64,000 nt of DNA from Rhizobium chutanense (lineage in GTDB: Bacteria; Pseudomonadota; Alphaproteobacteria; Rhizobiales; Rhizobiaceae): positions 44,824-108,823 of the forward strand of contig NZ_NWSV01000023.1 in assembly GCF_002531935.1 (NCBI RefSeq). The letters are read 5' to 3'. Numbering within the stretch: position 1 is the stretch's first letter; the number at the start of each line of letters is the position of its first letter. Position numbers and translations under genes: made by a program. The notes below the pieces were generated by a model. The model was given only the letters and a program-made list of their open reading frames with translations. It did not search any database and was not told where the DNA came from. This document shows, piece after piece, positions 8,617 to 17,135 of the stretch.

Positions 8617-9792
8617 TTGGCCTTTTCTTGGAACGACCCCTTTCTGCTCGACGACCAGCTGACCGAAGATGAACGGATGATCCGCGAGTCGGCCGCGGCT
8701 TTCGCAGAATCCGAACTCCTGCCGCGCGTCCAGGACGCCTATCTCGAAGAAGCGACCGACCCGGAGCTGTTCAGGCTGATGGGGCAGACTGGCCTTCTCG
8801 GGGTGACGCTGCCTGAAGAATTCGGGGCCGCGAACGCATCCTATGTTGCCTATGGTCTGGTCGCTCGCGAGGTCGAGCGCATCGACTCTGGCTATCGCTC
8901 GATGATGAGCGTCCAGTCCTCGCTGGTCATCTATCCGATCTACGCCTACGGCTCCGACGAGCAGAAGAGGAAGTATCTGCCGGGCCTGGTTTCGGGTGAA
9001 CTGATCGGCTGTTTCGGCCTGACCGAGCCCGATGCGGGCTCCGATCCCGGCGGTATGAAGACCCGCGCCGAGAAAATCGAGGGTGGCTACCGGTTGCGCG
9101 GCTCGAAGATGTGGATCTCGAACTCGCCGATTGCCGATATCTTTGTCGTCTGGGCAAAATCTGAAGCTCACAACCATGAAATACGCGGCTTCGTTCTCGA
9201 AAAGGGCATGAGGGGCCTTTCGGCTCCGAAAATTGGCGGCAAACTTTCCCTGCGTGCCTCGATCACGGGCGAAATCGTGATGGACGGTGTCGAAGTCACC
9301 GAGGATGCGCTTCTGCCCGGCGTTTCCGGCCTCAAGGGGCCGTTCGGCTGCCTCAACCGCGCCCGTTACGGTATCTCCTGGGGCGTGATGGGAGCCGCCG
9401 AGGACTGCTGGTTCCGCGCTCGTCAATACGGCCTGGACCGCAAGCAGTTCGGCAAACCGCTTGCAGGGATGCAGCTTTATCAAAAGAAGCTCGCCGATAT
9501 GATGACCGAAATCACGCTCGGACTGCAGGGCTCGCTTCGCGTTGGCCGGCTGATGGACGAGCACAAGATGGCCCCGGAAATGGTCTCGATCGTCAAGCGC
9601 AACAATTGCGGCAAGGCGCTTGAGATAGCGCGGCAAGCCCGGGATATGCATGGCGGCAACGGCATTCAGATCGAATATCACGTCATGCGCCACGCGCAGA
9701 ACTTGGAGACGGTCAACACATACGAAGGCACCCATGACGTCCATGCCCTGATCCTTGGGCGTGCCCAGACGGGCCTCCAGGCGTTTTTCTAG
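8617..9792 (+). CDS. gcdH: Glutaryl-CoA dehydrogenase-type acyl-CoA dehydrogenase
   Basis: A 391-aa acyl-CoA dehydrogenase that uses FAD and ETF. Family segments are GCFGLTEPDAGSDPGGMKT near residue 135, KMWISNSPIADIFVVWAK near 165, and the C-terminal NTYEGTHDVHALILGRAQTG, whose Glu occupies the catalytic base position of glutaryl-CoA dehydrogenases. The N-terminal FSWNDPFLLDDQLTEDERMIR is also characteristic of that enzyme, which oxidises and decarboxylates glutaryl-CoA to crotonyl-CoA. The start is TTG at 8617 with GGGAGGA eight bases upstream. It heads an operon with hydroxybutyryl-CoA dehydrogenase, CoA-transferase and ETF genes, which fits glutarate degradation. Confidence 0.9.
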   Translation: MAFSWNDPFLLDDQLTEDERMIRESAAAFAESELLPRVQDAYLEEATDPELFRLMGQTGLLGVTLPEEFGAANASYVAYGLVAREVERIDSGYRSMMSVQSSLVIYPIYAYGSDEQKRKYLPGLVSGELIGCFGLTEPDAGSDPGGMKTRAEKIEGGYRLRGSKMWISNSPIADIFVVWAKSEAHNHEIRGFVLEKGMRGLSAPKIGGKLSLRASITGEIVMDGVEVTEDALLPGVSGLKGPFGCLNRARYGISWGVMGAAEDCWFRARQYGLDRKQFGKPLAGMQLYQKKLADMMTEITLGLQGSLRVGRLMDEHKMAPEMVSIVKRNNCGKALEIARQARDMHGGNGIQIEYHVMRHAQNLETVNTYEGTHDVHALILGRAQTGLQAFF

Positions 9793-9851
9793 ATCCCGAT
9801 AGTCTGTTCGGCACAGACCGCCCTTCAACCTCCGGATTAACGAGAGGCAGC

Positions 9852-10739
9852 ATGCCTATAGTGAACAAGATTTCCACCGTCGCCGTCATCGGTGCTGGAC
9901 AGATGGGTACCGGGATCGCGGAAGTCGTGGCGAAACATGGGTACGAGGCACTGATTTACGATCTCGACAAAAATCGAATTCGCGCGAGCATCGAAGCGAG
10001 CGCCAGATATTTCGGGCGCCAGGCGGAAACCGGCAAAATGCCGGGCGAGGCGGCAGAGCAGGCGATCTCCCGAATAAAGGGAGCGTTCTCCCTCGCAGAT
10101 CTTGCGAGCGCCGATTTGGTCGTCGAAGCGGTGAGCGAGAATGAAGACATCAAGAGGAAGGTCTTTACGGACGGGTGCACTGTCCTGAAGCCCGACGCGA
10201 TCTTGGCGACGAACACCTCGTCGCTGTCCATAACGCGGCTCGCCGCGTCGACCGACAGGCCCAATCGCTTTATAGGGATACACTTCATGAACCCCGTACC
10301 GGTTATGAAGCTCGTAGAGCTGGTTCGTGGCATCGGAACGGATCAGGAGACGTTTGCCATAGCCAAGGATTTCGCCGAATCCATCGGCAAAACGGTCACC
10401 GTCTCCGAGGATTTCCCGGCGTTCATCGTAAACCGCGTCCTTATCCCGATGATCAACGAAGCGATCTACACCCTGTATGAGGGTGTCGGAAACGTAGAAG
10501 CTATCGACACCGGCATGAAGCTCGGCGCCAATCATCCTATGGGGCCACTTGAACTGGCCGACTTCATCGGTTTGGACACATGCCTCTCCATCATGCAGGT
10601 CCTTCACGAGGGGCTGGCCGACAGCAAATACCGTCCGTGCCCACTGCTGGTCAAATATGTCGAAGCGGGCTGGCTCGGTCGCAAGGCACAACGCGGGTTC
10701 TACGACTACAGGTACGAGCGGGCTCGGCCAACCCGTTGA
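9852..10739 (+). CDS. 3-hydroxybutyryl-CoA dehydrogenase
   Basis: A 295-aa NAD-dependent 3-hydroxyacyl-CoA dehydrogenase. The N-terminal Rossmann motif is VAVIGAGQMGTGIAEVVAKHGY, followed by ATNTSSLSITRLA, the catalytic His region RFIGIHFMNPVPVMKLVELV, and a C-terminal domain with FPAFIVNRVLIPMINEAIY and LGANHPMGPLELADFIGLDT. It oxidises 3-hydroxybutyryl-CoA to acetoacetyl-CoA, the step after hydration of the crotonyl-CoA made by the upstream enzyme. No enoyl-CoA hydratase or thiolase gene is in the window, so chromosomal enzymes must supply those steps. It is 59 bp downstream of gcdH. Confidence 0.92.
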   Translation: MPIVNKISTVAVIGAGQMGTGIAEVVAKHGYEALIYDLDKNRIRASIEASARYFGRQAETGKMPGEAAEQAISRIKGAFSLADLASADLVVEAVSENEDIKRKVFTDGCTVLKPDAILATNTSSLSITRLAASTDRPNRFIGIHFMNPVPVMKLVELVRGIGTDQETFAIAKDFAESIGKTVTVSEDFPAFIVNRVLIPMINEAIYTLYEGVGNVEAIDTGMKLGANHPMGPLELADFIGLDTCLSIMQVLHEGLADSKYRPCPLLVKYVEAGWLGRKAQRGFYDYRYERARPTR

Positions 10740-10783
10740 TCTCCCATCTCCATTCAAACATCGAGATTTGTCAGGCATTTATC

Positions 10784-11116
10784 ATGATTGAAGAACACGC
10801 GGACGAAAGCCGCGAGAGCATGGAATTCGACGTCGTGATCGTCAGCGCGGGGGCCGTCGGTTTTTCTGTCGCCATCCGGCTGAAGCAGGTCAATCCGGAA
10901 CTCTCGGTCGTGGTGCTGGAGAAGGGCTCGGAGGTCGGGCGCGCATATCCAGTCGGGGCCTTCGTCGATCCGATCGGCATCGATCGAATGCTGCCGGACT
11001 GGCGCGAGGAGGCGGATCACCCCTTCAAAACCGAGGTTAAAGCCGACCACTTCCTGCTGCTCGGCCCGGCCGGTTTCATCCGCCTGCCGAACGGGCCGGC
11101 CTATCCGAATATGTAG
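10784..11116 (+). pseudogene. Truncated ETF-ubiquinone oxidoreductase (N-terminal remnant)
   Basis: This 110-aa frame matches only the start of electron-transfer-flavoprotein:ubiquinone oxidoreductase (usually ~550 aa). Recognisable segments are FDVVIV.AGAVGFSVAIRLKQ, LSVVVLEKGSEVG, DPIGIDRMLPDWREE and the FLLLGPAG.IRLPN strand, after which it stops. The dinucleotide-binding loop reads VSAGAVG where a GxGxxG is expected, so the FAD site is damaged too. The quinone-binding and 4Fe-4S parts are absent. It lies in the place where a full gene would complete the ETF electron route. I infer decay after a deletion; a chromosomal copy probably does the work. Confidence 0.8.
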
Positions 11117-11158
11117 CCCAACAATATCCGCGGACTTGGGAATGATCAGGAGTTATCG

Positions 11159-12304
11159 ATGCAGTTTCCATTAGAAGGCGTTCGGGTCGTGGAATTAGCT
11201 CGTATCCTGGCTGGTCCTTGGGCTGGACAGACGCTTGCCGACCTGGGAGCGACCGTCATCAAGGTGGAAAGCCCGGAGGGCGACGATACACGCCGCTGGG
11301 GACCTCCCTTCATCCGGGATGGCGATGACATGGCTGCAGCTTACTTTCACAGCTGCAATCGCGGAAAACTGAGCATCATGGCGGATTTCAACTCGGCGGA
11401 AGACGTCGAAACGCTTCGTGCACTGATCGCGAACGCCGACGTCGTCATCGAGAACTTCAAGGTCGGCGGGTTGAAGAAGTTCGGCCTTGATTATGAGAGT
11501 CTGAAGGCGATCAATCCGAAGCTGATCTACTGCTCGATTACCGGCTTTGGTCAAACCGGCCCATATGCCGGGCGTGCAGGATACGATTTCATCGTCCAGG
11601 GCATGGCGGGCATCATGGATTTGACGGGTGAGCCAGGTCGGGAGCCGCAGAAAATCGGTGTAGCGTTCGGCGATATCTTCACGGGCCTCTATTCGGTCAT
11701 CGCTATCCAGGCCGCTTTGATCCTTCGGGACAGCACAGGGGAGGGACAGCATATCGATATGGCCCTCTTGGACAGTACGGTGGGCGTGTTGGCCAACCAG
11801 GCGATGAATTTCCTTGCCTCTGGAAAGGCGCCAACGAGGCTCGGCAATGCGCATCCCAACATCGCGCCATACCAGGTATTCCCGGTATCCGACGGCAATA
11901 TCATCATCGCCTGCGGGAACGACAGCCAGTTCTCCCGCGTATGCGATATCCTCCGGCTATCCGCTGTGGCAGCCGACGACCGTTTCAAGACGAACGCGGA
12001 CAGAGTGCGTCATCGAGCAGAACTGACGCAGGTGATGGAAGCGCAGACGAAGCTTTTCCAACGGATGGATCTGCTGGCCGACCTGGCGCGTGTGGGCGTT
12101 CCCGCCGGGCCGATCAACACCGTGGAAGATGTATTTTCGGATCCGCAAGTGCTGCATCGCAAGATGGCGATGGAGAATGAAGGGATACCGGGCATCCGAG
12201 CGCCTATCATGTTCTCGGGGACGACGCTGACCGCTCATCACAAGTCACCAAAGCTTGGCGAGCACAATGGCAAAATCCACTCGGACTGGTCTTCGAGAGA
12301 CTGA
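11159..12304 (+). CDS. Class III (CaiB/BaiF) CoA-transferase, probably glutarate CoA-transferase
   Basis: A 381-aa family III CoA-transferase. The N-terminal LEGVRVVELARILAGPWAGQTLADLGATVIKVE and the TGFGQTGPYAGRAGYDFIVQGMAGIMDLTGE segment around residues 130-160 are family hallmarks, and the VALLDSTVGVLANQ region is also typical. These enzymes move CoA between acids by an aspartyl-CoA intermediate. The gene neighbourhood (glutaryl-CoA dehydrogenase, hydroxyacyl-CoA dehydrogenase, ETF) makes activation of glutarate with succinyl-CoA the best guess. The ATG at 11159 follows AGGAG. It is 43 bp after the ETF-QO remnant. Confidence 0.88.
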   Translation: MQFPLEGVRVVELARILAGPWAGQTLADLGATVIKVESPEGDDTRRWGPPFIRDGDDMAAAYFHSCNRGKLSIMADFNSAEDVETLRALIANADVVIENFKVGGLKKFGLDYESLKAINPKLIYCSITGFGQTGPYAGRAGYDFIVQGMAGIMDLTGEPGREPQKIGVAFGDIFTGLYSVIAIQAALILRDSTGEGQHIDMALLDSTVGVLANQAMNFLASGKAPTRLGNAHPNIAPYQVFPVSDGNIIIACGNDSQFSRVCDILRLSAVAADDRFKTNADRVRHRAELTQVMEAQTKLFQRMDLLADLARVGVPAGPINTVEDVFSDPQVLHRKMAMENEGIPGIRAPIMFSGTTLTAHHKSPKLGEHNGKIHSDWSSRD

Positions 12305-12339
12305 CTTCTTCGGCGTAACTGGGTTTAAAGGAGACACCC

Positions 12340-13089
12340 ATGAAGATTCTCGTGCCCGTCAAGCGGGTTGTCGACTACAACGTGAAGATCCGGGTTCGTC
12401 CGGATGGTTCGGGTGTCGAGCTTGCCAATGTGAAGATGTCGATGAACCCGTTCGACGAGATCTCGGTGGAAGAGGCGCTGCGGCTGAAGGAAGCCGGCAA
12501 GGCCGAGGAAGTGGTGGTGGTGTCGATCGGCCCGGCCAAGGCCGAAGAGACGCTGCGCACCGCGCTTGCCATGGGCGCCGACCGGGCGATCCTGGTCGAG
12601 ACCGACGATGCCGTCGAGCCGCTCGCCGTTGCCAAGATCCTCAAGGCTGTGGCCGATGCCGAACAGCCTGGCCTTGTCATCGTCGGCAAGCAGGCGATCG
12701 ACGACGATTCGAACCAGACCGGCCAGATGCTGGCAGCATTGCTGGGTTCGGCCCAGGCGACCTTCGCCTCGAAGATCGAGATCGGTGACGGCAAAGCAAC
12801 CGTGACCCGCGAAGTCGACGGCGGCCTGCAGACGATCGAGATCAAGCTGCCGGCGGTGGTCACATCGGATCTGCGGCTGAACGAGCCGCGTTATGCCTCG
12901 CTGCCGAACATCATGAAGGCGAAGAAGAAGCCGCTCGACAAGAAGGGCCCGGCCGATTTTTCCGTCTCCACGACGCCGCGGCTGAAGGTGCTGAAGACCG
13001 AGGAGCCGTCTGGCCGCAAGGCCGGCGTCAAGGTCAAGTCGGTCACCGAGCTGGTCGACAAGCTGAAGAACGAAGCCGGCGTGCTGTAA
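12340..13089 (+). CDS. etfB: Electron transfer flavoprotein beta subunit
   Basis: A 249-aa ETF beta subunit. It opens with MKILVPVKRVVDYNVKIRV and contains MNPFDEISVEEALRLKE and the family signature VTREVDGGLQTIEIKLPAVVTSDLRLNEPRYASLPNIMKAKKK in consecutive blocks. With EtfA it forms the FAD/AMP heterodimer that accepts electrons from acyl-CoA dehydrogenases such as the GcdH encoded upstream. Length is standard. A GGAG ribosome site precedes the ATG. Only 26 bp separate it from etfA. Confidence 0.95.
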   Translation: MKILVPVKRVVDYNVKIRVRPDGSGVELANVKMSMNPFDEISVEEALRLKEAGKAEEVVVVSIGPAKAEETLRTALAMGADRAILVETDDAVEPLAVAKILKAVADAEQPGLVIVGKQAIDDDSNQTGQMLAALLGSAQATFASKIEIGDGKATVTREVDGGLQTIEIKLPAVVTSDLRLNEPRYASLPNIMKAKKKPLDKKGPADFSVSTTPRLKVLKTEEPSGRKAGVKVKSVTELVDKLKNEAGVL

Positions 13090-13115
13090 TCGGGCAGGAA
13101 CAGGAGCAAAATATC

Positions 13116-14045
13116 ATGACCATTCTTCTTCTGGCCGATCACGACAATCAAAGCCTTTCCGACCAGACCGCCAAGGCGCTGACGGCCGCTTCCCAGATCG
13201 GCTCCGATATTCATGTTCTCGTCGCCGGCAAGGGCGCCAAGGCTGCGGCCGAACAGGCGGCCAAGCTCTCCGGCGTCTCGAAGGTGCTGCTGGCCGAAAG
13301 CGACGCACTCGCCAACAATCTGGCCGAGCCGCTGGCCGACCTGATCGTCTCGCTGGCAGGCTCTTATGACACGATCATCTCGGCCGCCACCTCGGTCGGC
13401 AAAAACGTGCTGCCGCGCGTCGCTGCCCTGCTCGATGTCGCCCAGGTCTCGGAGATCATCGAGGTGGTCTCGTCCGATACCTTCAAGCGTCCGATCTATG
13501 CCGGCAATGCCATCCAGACGGTGCAGGCAAGCGACGCCAAGAAGGTGATCACCGTGCGCACCGCCTCGTTTGCTTCCGCATCCGAAGGCGGCTCCGCCGC
13601 GGTCGAGGTCATCCCCACCGTTTCCGATCCCGGCCTGTCGACGTTCGTCAAGGATGCGCTGTCGGCCTCCGACCGTCCGGAGCTGACCTCGGCGAAGATC
13701 ATCCTCTCCGGCGGCCGGGCGCTGGGTTCGGCTGAGAAGTTCAAGGAAGTCATCCTGCCGCTTGCCGACAAGCTCGGGGCTGCCGTCGGCGCCAGCCGTG
13801 CGGCCGTCGATGCCGGTTATGCGCCGAACGACTGGCAGGTAGGCCAGACCGGCAAGGTGGTGGCGCCCGATCTTTATATCGCCGCCGGCATCTCAGGCGC
13901 CATCCAGCATCTGGCCGGGATGAAGGATTCGAAGGTGATCGTTGCCATCAACAAGGACGAGGAGGCGCCGATCTTCCAGGTCGCCGACTACGGTCTGGTC
14001 GCCGATCTCTTCGAAGCCCTGCCGGAATTGCAGAAGGCGCTCTGA
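13116..14045 (+). CDS. etfA: Electron transfer flavoprotein alpha subunit
   Basis: A 309-aa ETF alpha subunit with an N-terminal MTILLLADHDNQSLSDQTAKAL domain. The C-terminal FAD-binding domain contains LSGGRALGSAEKF, VGASRAAVDAGYAPNDWQVGQTGKVVAPDLYIA, and GISGAIQHLAGMKDSKVIVAINKDEEAPIF in order. It pairs with EtfB and passes electrons from glutaryl-CoA dehydrogenase to a membrane ETF-quinone oxidoreductase, whose local copy is truncated. It is the last gene of the operon. Confidence 0.95.
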   Translation: MTILLLADHDNQSLSDQTAKALTAASQIGSDIHVLVAGKGAKAAAEQAAKLSGVSKVLLAESDALANNLAEPLADLIVSLAGSYDTIISAATSVGKNVLPRVAALLDVAQVSEIIEVVSSDTFKRPIYAGNAIQTVQASDAKKVITVRTASFASASEGGSAAVEVIPTVSDPGLSTFVKDALSASDRPELTSAKIILSGGRALGSAEKFKEVILPLADKLGAAVGASRAAVDAGYAPNDWQVGQTGKVVAPDLYIAAGISGAIQHLAGMKDSKVIVAINKDEEAPIFQVADYGLVADLFEALPELQKAL

Positions 14046-14189
14046 CGAGGGAGAGCAACAGCTTGTCCGCCAGCATGAACTGCTCGGCTGGTCCTATGGC
14101 CCCTCCATCTAGGTCTAGCCCCCTGTCGGACCCGTCTCACTCTAACTAAAAATGCTCCACGGTAAACGAGGGTATCGCGCGCTCTTGTT

Positions 14190-14223
14190 CCGTAGTTTGC
14201 GACCAACGCGCCGCAAACTACGG
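14190..14223. repeat. 12-bp inverted repeat
   Basis: CCGTAGTTTGCG (14190-14201) and CGCAAACTACGG (14212-14223) are exact complements ten bases apart, with partial pairing outside them. There is no T-tail. It lies at the junction between metabolic cargo and plasmid genes and could be a protein-binding or recombination site; no integrase gene is nearby. Confidence 0.4.
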
Positions 14224-14542
14224 CAACGAGGGAGCACAACCATTGGTGTGCCGGATGAATAACGTCGTTGCCTTTTCAAATCGCTTGACGCCACGTTCGA
14301 TGTAGCGAGCCACCATGAAAAGAATTCTGGATCATCGAATGATCATTATAGCCGCCCACACCGATATCCAGGCAGGCCGGTTTTTAATCCGACAGCATGC
14401 AATACGTCATCGACACGGCAATTTACCGCCGCGGAGGATCCCTTCAGTCGCTGACAGCATTCTGAAGACTATGGATCATCAATGGGTGTCGAAACGATAA
14501 GAGTGTTGCTGTCGGTGCCAGTACCCCTATTTATTTGATGAG

Positions 14543-14581
14543 AAGTTCCATAATAGAACTTATGCGATATGTTATAACATA
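14543..14581. promoter_or_regulatory. Two operator-like palindromes upstream of the small HTH gene
   Basis: AAGTTC/GAACTT arms around a 7-base spacer (14543-14561) are followed by the 14-bp perfect palindrome TATGTTATAACATA (14568-14581). Both are AT-rich within GC-rich DNA and sit 30-65 bp upstream of the next gene, as expected for repressor binding near a promoter. Confidence 0.45.
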
Positions 14582-14609
14582 ACAGAAGGCGTTATGCAGG
14601 AATCCGCGT

Positions 14610-14807
14610 TTGCTGCCGCCCTCTGAAAGATCGTGCCTACGATGGCTTTCGCGGGGAAGGACTCTTGAAGAAGTCGCCTTGCTTCAGGGCAAGAGCGTGA
14701 CTGAAGTCGAGCATTGTCTGGAGCGGGTGCTTGCCTCACTGGAAGCCGACTCCATAGCGGAGGCGATTCAGAAGACGAATGCCTCGATCAGCAATCATTC
14801 GTGCTGA
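14610..14807 (+). CDS. Minimal LuxR-type helix-turn-helix protein
   Basis: A 65-aa protein consisting almost only of a GerE/LuxR-like DNA-binding domain. LPPSERSCLRWLSRGRTLEE corresponds to the LTPREREVLRWLAxGKTxxE start of that domain. VALLQGKSVTEVEHCLERVLASL corresponds to the recognition helices and dimer helix. No sensor or receiver domain is present. The start appears to be TTG at 14610 with AGGA eight bases upstream. It may act as a dominant-negative or stand-alone regulator. It could alternatively be the remnant of a longer LuxR protein, but it has its own palindromic upstream region. Confidence 0.6.
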   Translation: MLPPSERSCLRWLSRGRTLEEVALLQGKSVTEVEHCLERVLASLEADSIAEAIQKTNASISNHSC

Positions 14808-15055
14808 AGCGGCGTCCCGTGCAACACATGCGCGGGACGACCGTGCAAACATTGACGGCCAGCGGGAGCAGCCCAAATCCCGCTCTCTTGTGATGGCGTC
14901 CTGGCCCAACGGCGGATCTTCCACGATCAACCCGTAAAGGGTCCGCTAGCAAGCTGCGGCCGCTCTGACTTCGTCGCCGCGGTGATCGCGCCCGCCGCCG
15001 TGCCTTTTGAGGAGCCATCGAGCGGGATTGGCCCGCTCCCGAAGGAGCCTCTCAG

Positions 15056-15232
15056 ATGTCGCACAATCTTTCTCTCGCACAGTCCCATGCCTACCAGCTC
15101 TCCCGCGACCTGATGGTCCCGGTCACCCTTTTCGAAGTCGACGGCGAATACGGCGTCCTTCCCTCTGACGAGATCGACGCCGACGACGATCTTGAGATCG
15201 TCCATGAGTTTTTCCCTTGGGCGGCTCATTGA
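15056..15232 (+). CDS. Small conserved-type hypothetical protein (58 aa)
   Basis: An ATG at 15056 with a strong GAAGGAGCC ribosome site opens a 58-codon frame. It starts MSHNLSLAQSHAYQLSRDL, continues with TLFEVDGEYGVLPSDEIDAD and ends in an acidic, aromatic tail EIVHEFFPWAAH. I see no known domain. The frame uses GC-rich third positions like its neighbours and ends inside a strong terminator hairpin, both of which support a real gene. It is the first gene of the plasmid block running to 35.3 kb. Confidence 0.7.
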   Translation: MSHNLSLAQSHAYQLSRDLMVPVTLFEVDGEYGVLPSDEIDADDDLEIVHEFFPWAAH

Positions 15233-15252
15233 GCCGCCCTCTTTCGGTCTTT
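15219..15252 (+). terminator. Terminator overlapping the stop of the 58-aa gene
   Basis: Perfect 9-bp arms GGGCGGCTC/GAGCCGCCC around ATT, followed by TCTTTCGGTCTTT. Confidence 0.65.
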
Positions 15253-15424
15253 GGGCCGTTCCGGCGTGCCGCTTGCGAGCGGCAAGCCGCAAGGGAGACT
15301 TCGCCGCAGCCAAGACATTGCATGATTCGACAATTGTCAGCCGCGCCCTTGCCGCCTTTGCTCTTCGCGGCTGGGGGAAGGTTGCCCGCGAAACGACGGG
15401 CAAGGAAAGCAGAGAGGAAGAGGC

Positions 15425-16450
15425 ATGAACAGGAAGGAAATAGAGGCGCTACGCGAACGGGTGAGTTGCGCGGCCGTTCTCGAGCAGGCGAGCTTCGCCA
15501 TCGACATGAAGGAAAGTACCCGGCGGGCGGTCAAGTTTCGCCGGTCGAGCGAAATCATTATTGTCACCCATGAGGGGCGCGGATGGTTCGATCCGCTCAG
15601 CGATGCGAAAGGCGATGTGTTCGGACTTGTCGAACATCTTGATCATGTCGGTTTTCTCGAAGGCGCTGGGAGGGTCGCCGACCTCGTTGGTTTAGCGATT
15701 ACGGATCCGGAATGGCGGTCTCCGAAGCCCGATCAGCGATATGACTCCCTTCCCGAGCGCTGGCAGGCACGTCGGCAGCCGTGGCCCGGCTCCTCGACAT
15801 GGGCCTATCTCCACAGCGAGCGTTTCCTGCCAGCCAATTTGCTCCGCGCGACAATCCGGCAAGACCGCCTTCGGGAGGGTCCCTATGGCAGCATGTGGGC
15901 AGCGCATACGGACAATGCCGGAATTGTCACCGGCTGGGAGGCGCGAGGGCCTGAGTATCGGGGCTTTGCCTCCGGAGGAACGAAGGTTCTCTTCCGTCTG
16001 GGGCCGGACACAGCGTTGCGCCTGGTCGTCACCGAAGCTGCGATCGACGCCATGAGCCTTGCCGCCATCGAGGGGCTGCGCGACGGCACGCTCTATCTCA
16101 GCACCGGGGGCGGATGGTCGCCGTCAACGGAGGCGGCGCTGCGGCAGTTGGCCTCGCGGCCCGATGCTCTCCTCGTCGCCGCTACAGACGCCAATCCCCA
16201 AGGGGAGATGTTTGCCGCGCGGTTGCGGGCGCTCGCGGATACCGTCGGCCGCGATTGGTCGAGGCTCCGCCCGCCTGAGGAGGACTGGAACGAGACCCTG
16301 AAGATCAAGGAGAAAGAAAAGAGGGAAAGAAAGGAAGACGGCGTGCCGCATTCGCACCGCCCGCGTCAAGGGAAGCTTCGCCCGGCGGAGCCGGCCCTTG
16401 ACCCGGCCGCCCGCAATGCCGGCGGCCCGGGAGATGTCATGAAGGACTGA
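15425..16450 (+). CDS. TOPRIM/DUF3991-type protein, primase-related
   Basis: A 341-aa protein with an N-terminal segment like DUF3991 (zinc-free primase-associated domain; GRGWFDPLSDAKGDVFGLVEHL near residue 50). A TOPRIM-like fold follows: RLVVTEAAIDAMSLAAIEG near residue 200 (the conserved Glu) and LLVAATDANPQGE near 265 (the DxD-like acidic site). Such proteins occur on mobile elements and are thought to prime or process incoming single-stranded DNA. The C-terminus is a low-complexity Lys/Glu/Arg tail. The ATG at 15425 follows GAGGAAGAG. It opens the plasmid gene block with DUF1419 and DUF3085 genes downstream on the same strand. Confidence 0.7.
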   Translation: MNRKEIEALRERVSCAAVLEQASFAIDMKESTRRAVKFRRSSEIIIVTHEGRGWFDPLSDAKGDVFGLVEHLDHVGFLEGAGRVADLVGLAITDPEWRSPKPDQRYDSLPERWQARRQPWPGSSTWAYLHSERFLPANLLRATIRQDRLREGPYGSMWAAHTDNAGIVTGWEARGPEYRGFASGGTKVLFRLGPDTALRLVVTEAAIDAMSLAAIEGLRDGTLYLSTGGGWSPSTEAALRQLASRPDALLVAATDANPQGEMFAARLRALADTVGRDWSRLRPPEEDWNETLKIKEKEKRERKEDGVPHSHRPRQGKLRPAEPALDPAARNAGGPGDVMKD

Positions 16451-16516
16451 AGAGGATGGCAAGGTCGATAGGACAGCGCTGCGCTTCGGTCCCGAACCAT
16501 CTCGAAGGAGCCGCAG

Positions 16517-17122
16517 ATGAATCTCTCTCCAGCAATCCGCAAGGTCTTCCAGGGCGTCGCGTCACGCCAGCAAATGTTCCGCATGTTCGACCGGCACGCC
16601 CAGCGTTCGAACCGTTGGGAGGGCGACGCCTCGCCACTCTATGCCGGCGAATGGTTCGAGATCGGCGAGGCCGAACACGACTACATGTTCGAAATCCTCC
16701 CACCGCTCTGGATCCGCGGCGCGATGTTCGCCATGCGCGAGTTTCTGACCGGCTCGGTGACATCAGTGTTCTTCGCCTTGCGGATCGATGGCGACATCCG
16801 ACACTTCCATGGCTATTGCGATCTCTCCGATGGGCAAGCGGTCGAGCGCATGCGCGTGGCAATCATCGAGCGTGAGAGCCGGCCGGTGCGCGCCATGACG
16901 CGCGAGGAACGCCTGGAGCATATCTGGAGCATCACGGCGGACGACTATCGTGGCTATGCCGGAGATCGCTGGGATGAAGCCGTGCGCGGCAAGCGCACGA
17001 TCATGCTCTACGGCGGCGCGGTGGGCAGCACTCTGAAACTGCTGGACGAACTGACCGACGACGAAATCGCAGCCAAGCTGCCGGTGCAGCTGCGCCACCT
17101 CCCCTCACCGATCGCCGCATGA
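16517..17122 (+). CDS. DUF1419-type plasmid protein
   Basis: A 201-aa protein whose N-terminal two thirds resembles the rhizobial DUF1419 family: SRQQMFRMFDRHAQRSNRW, LYAGEWFEIGEAEHDYMFEILPPLW, and FFALRIDGDIRHFHGYCDLSD. The function of the family is unknown. The C-terminal part (MTREERLEHIWSITADDYRGY onward) is predicted helical. GAAGGAGC lies upstream of the ATG. It lies 66 bp after the TOPRIM gene and 13 bp before the DUF3085 gene, so these three probably form one operon. Confidence 0.75.
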   Translation: MNLSPAIRKVFQGVASRQQMFRMFDRHAQRSNRWEGDASPLYAGEWFEIGEAEHDYMFEILPPLWIRGAMFAMREFLTGSVTSVFFALRIDGDIRHFHGYCDLSDGQAVERMRVAIIERESRPVRAMTREERLEHIWSITADDYRGYAGDRWDEAVRGKRTIMLYGGAVGSTLKLLDELTDDEIAAKLPVQLRHLPSPIAA

Positions 17123-17135
17123 AGGAGGCTTCACG

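Larger units (their letters stand above)
14046..14609. other. Gene-poor stretch between etfA and the small HTH gene
   Basis: No convincing coding region is present. The stretch marks the change from metabolic cargo to plasmid genes. It contains an inverted repeat at 14190-14223 and two operator-like palindromes at 14543-14581, listed separately. Confidence 0.5.
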
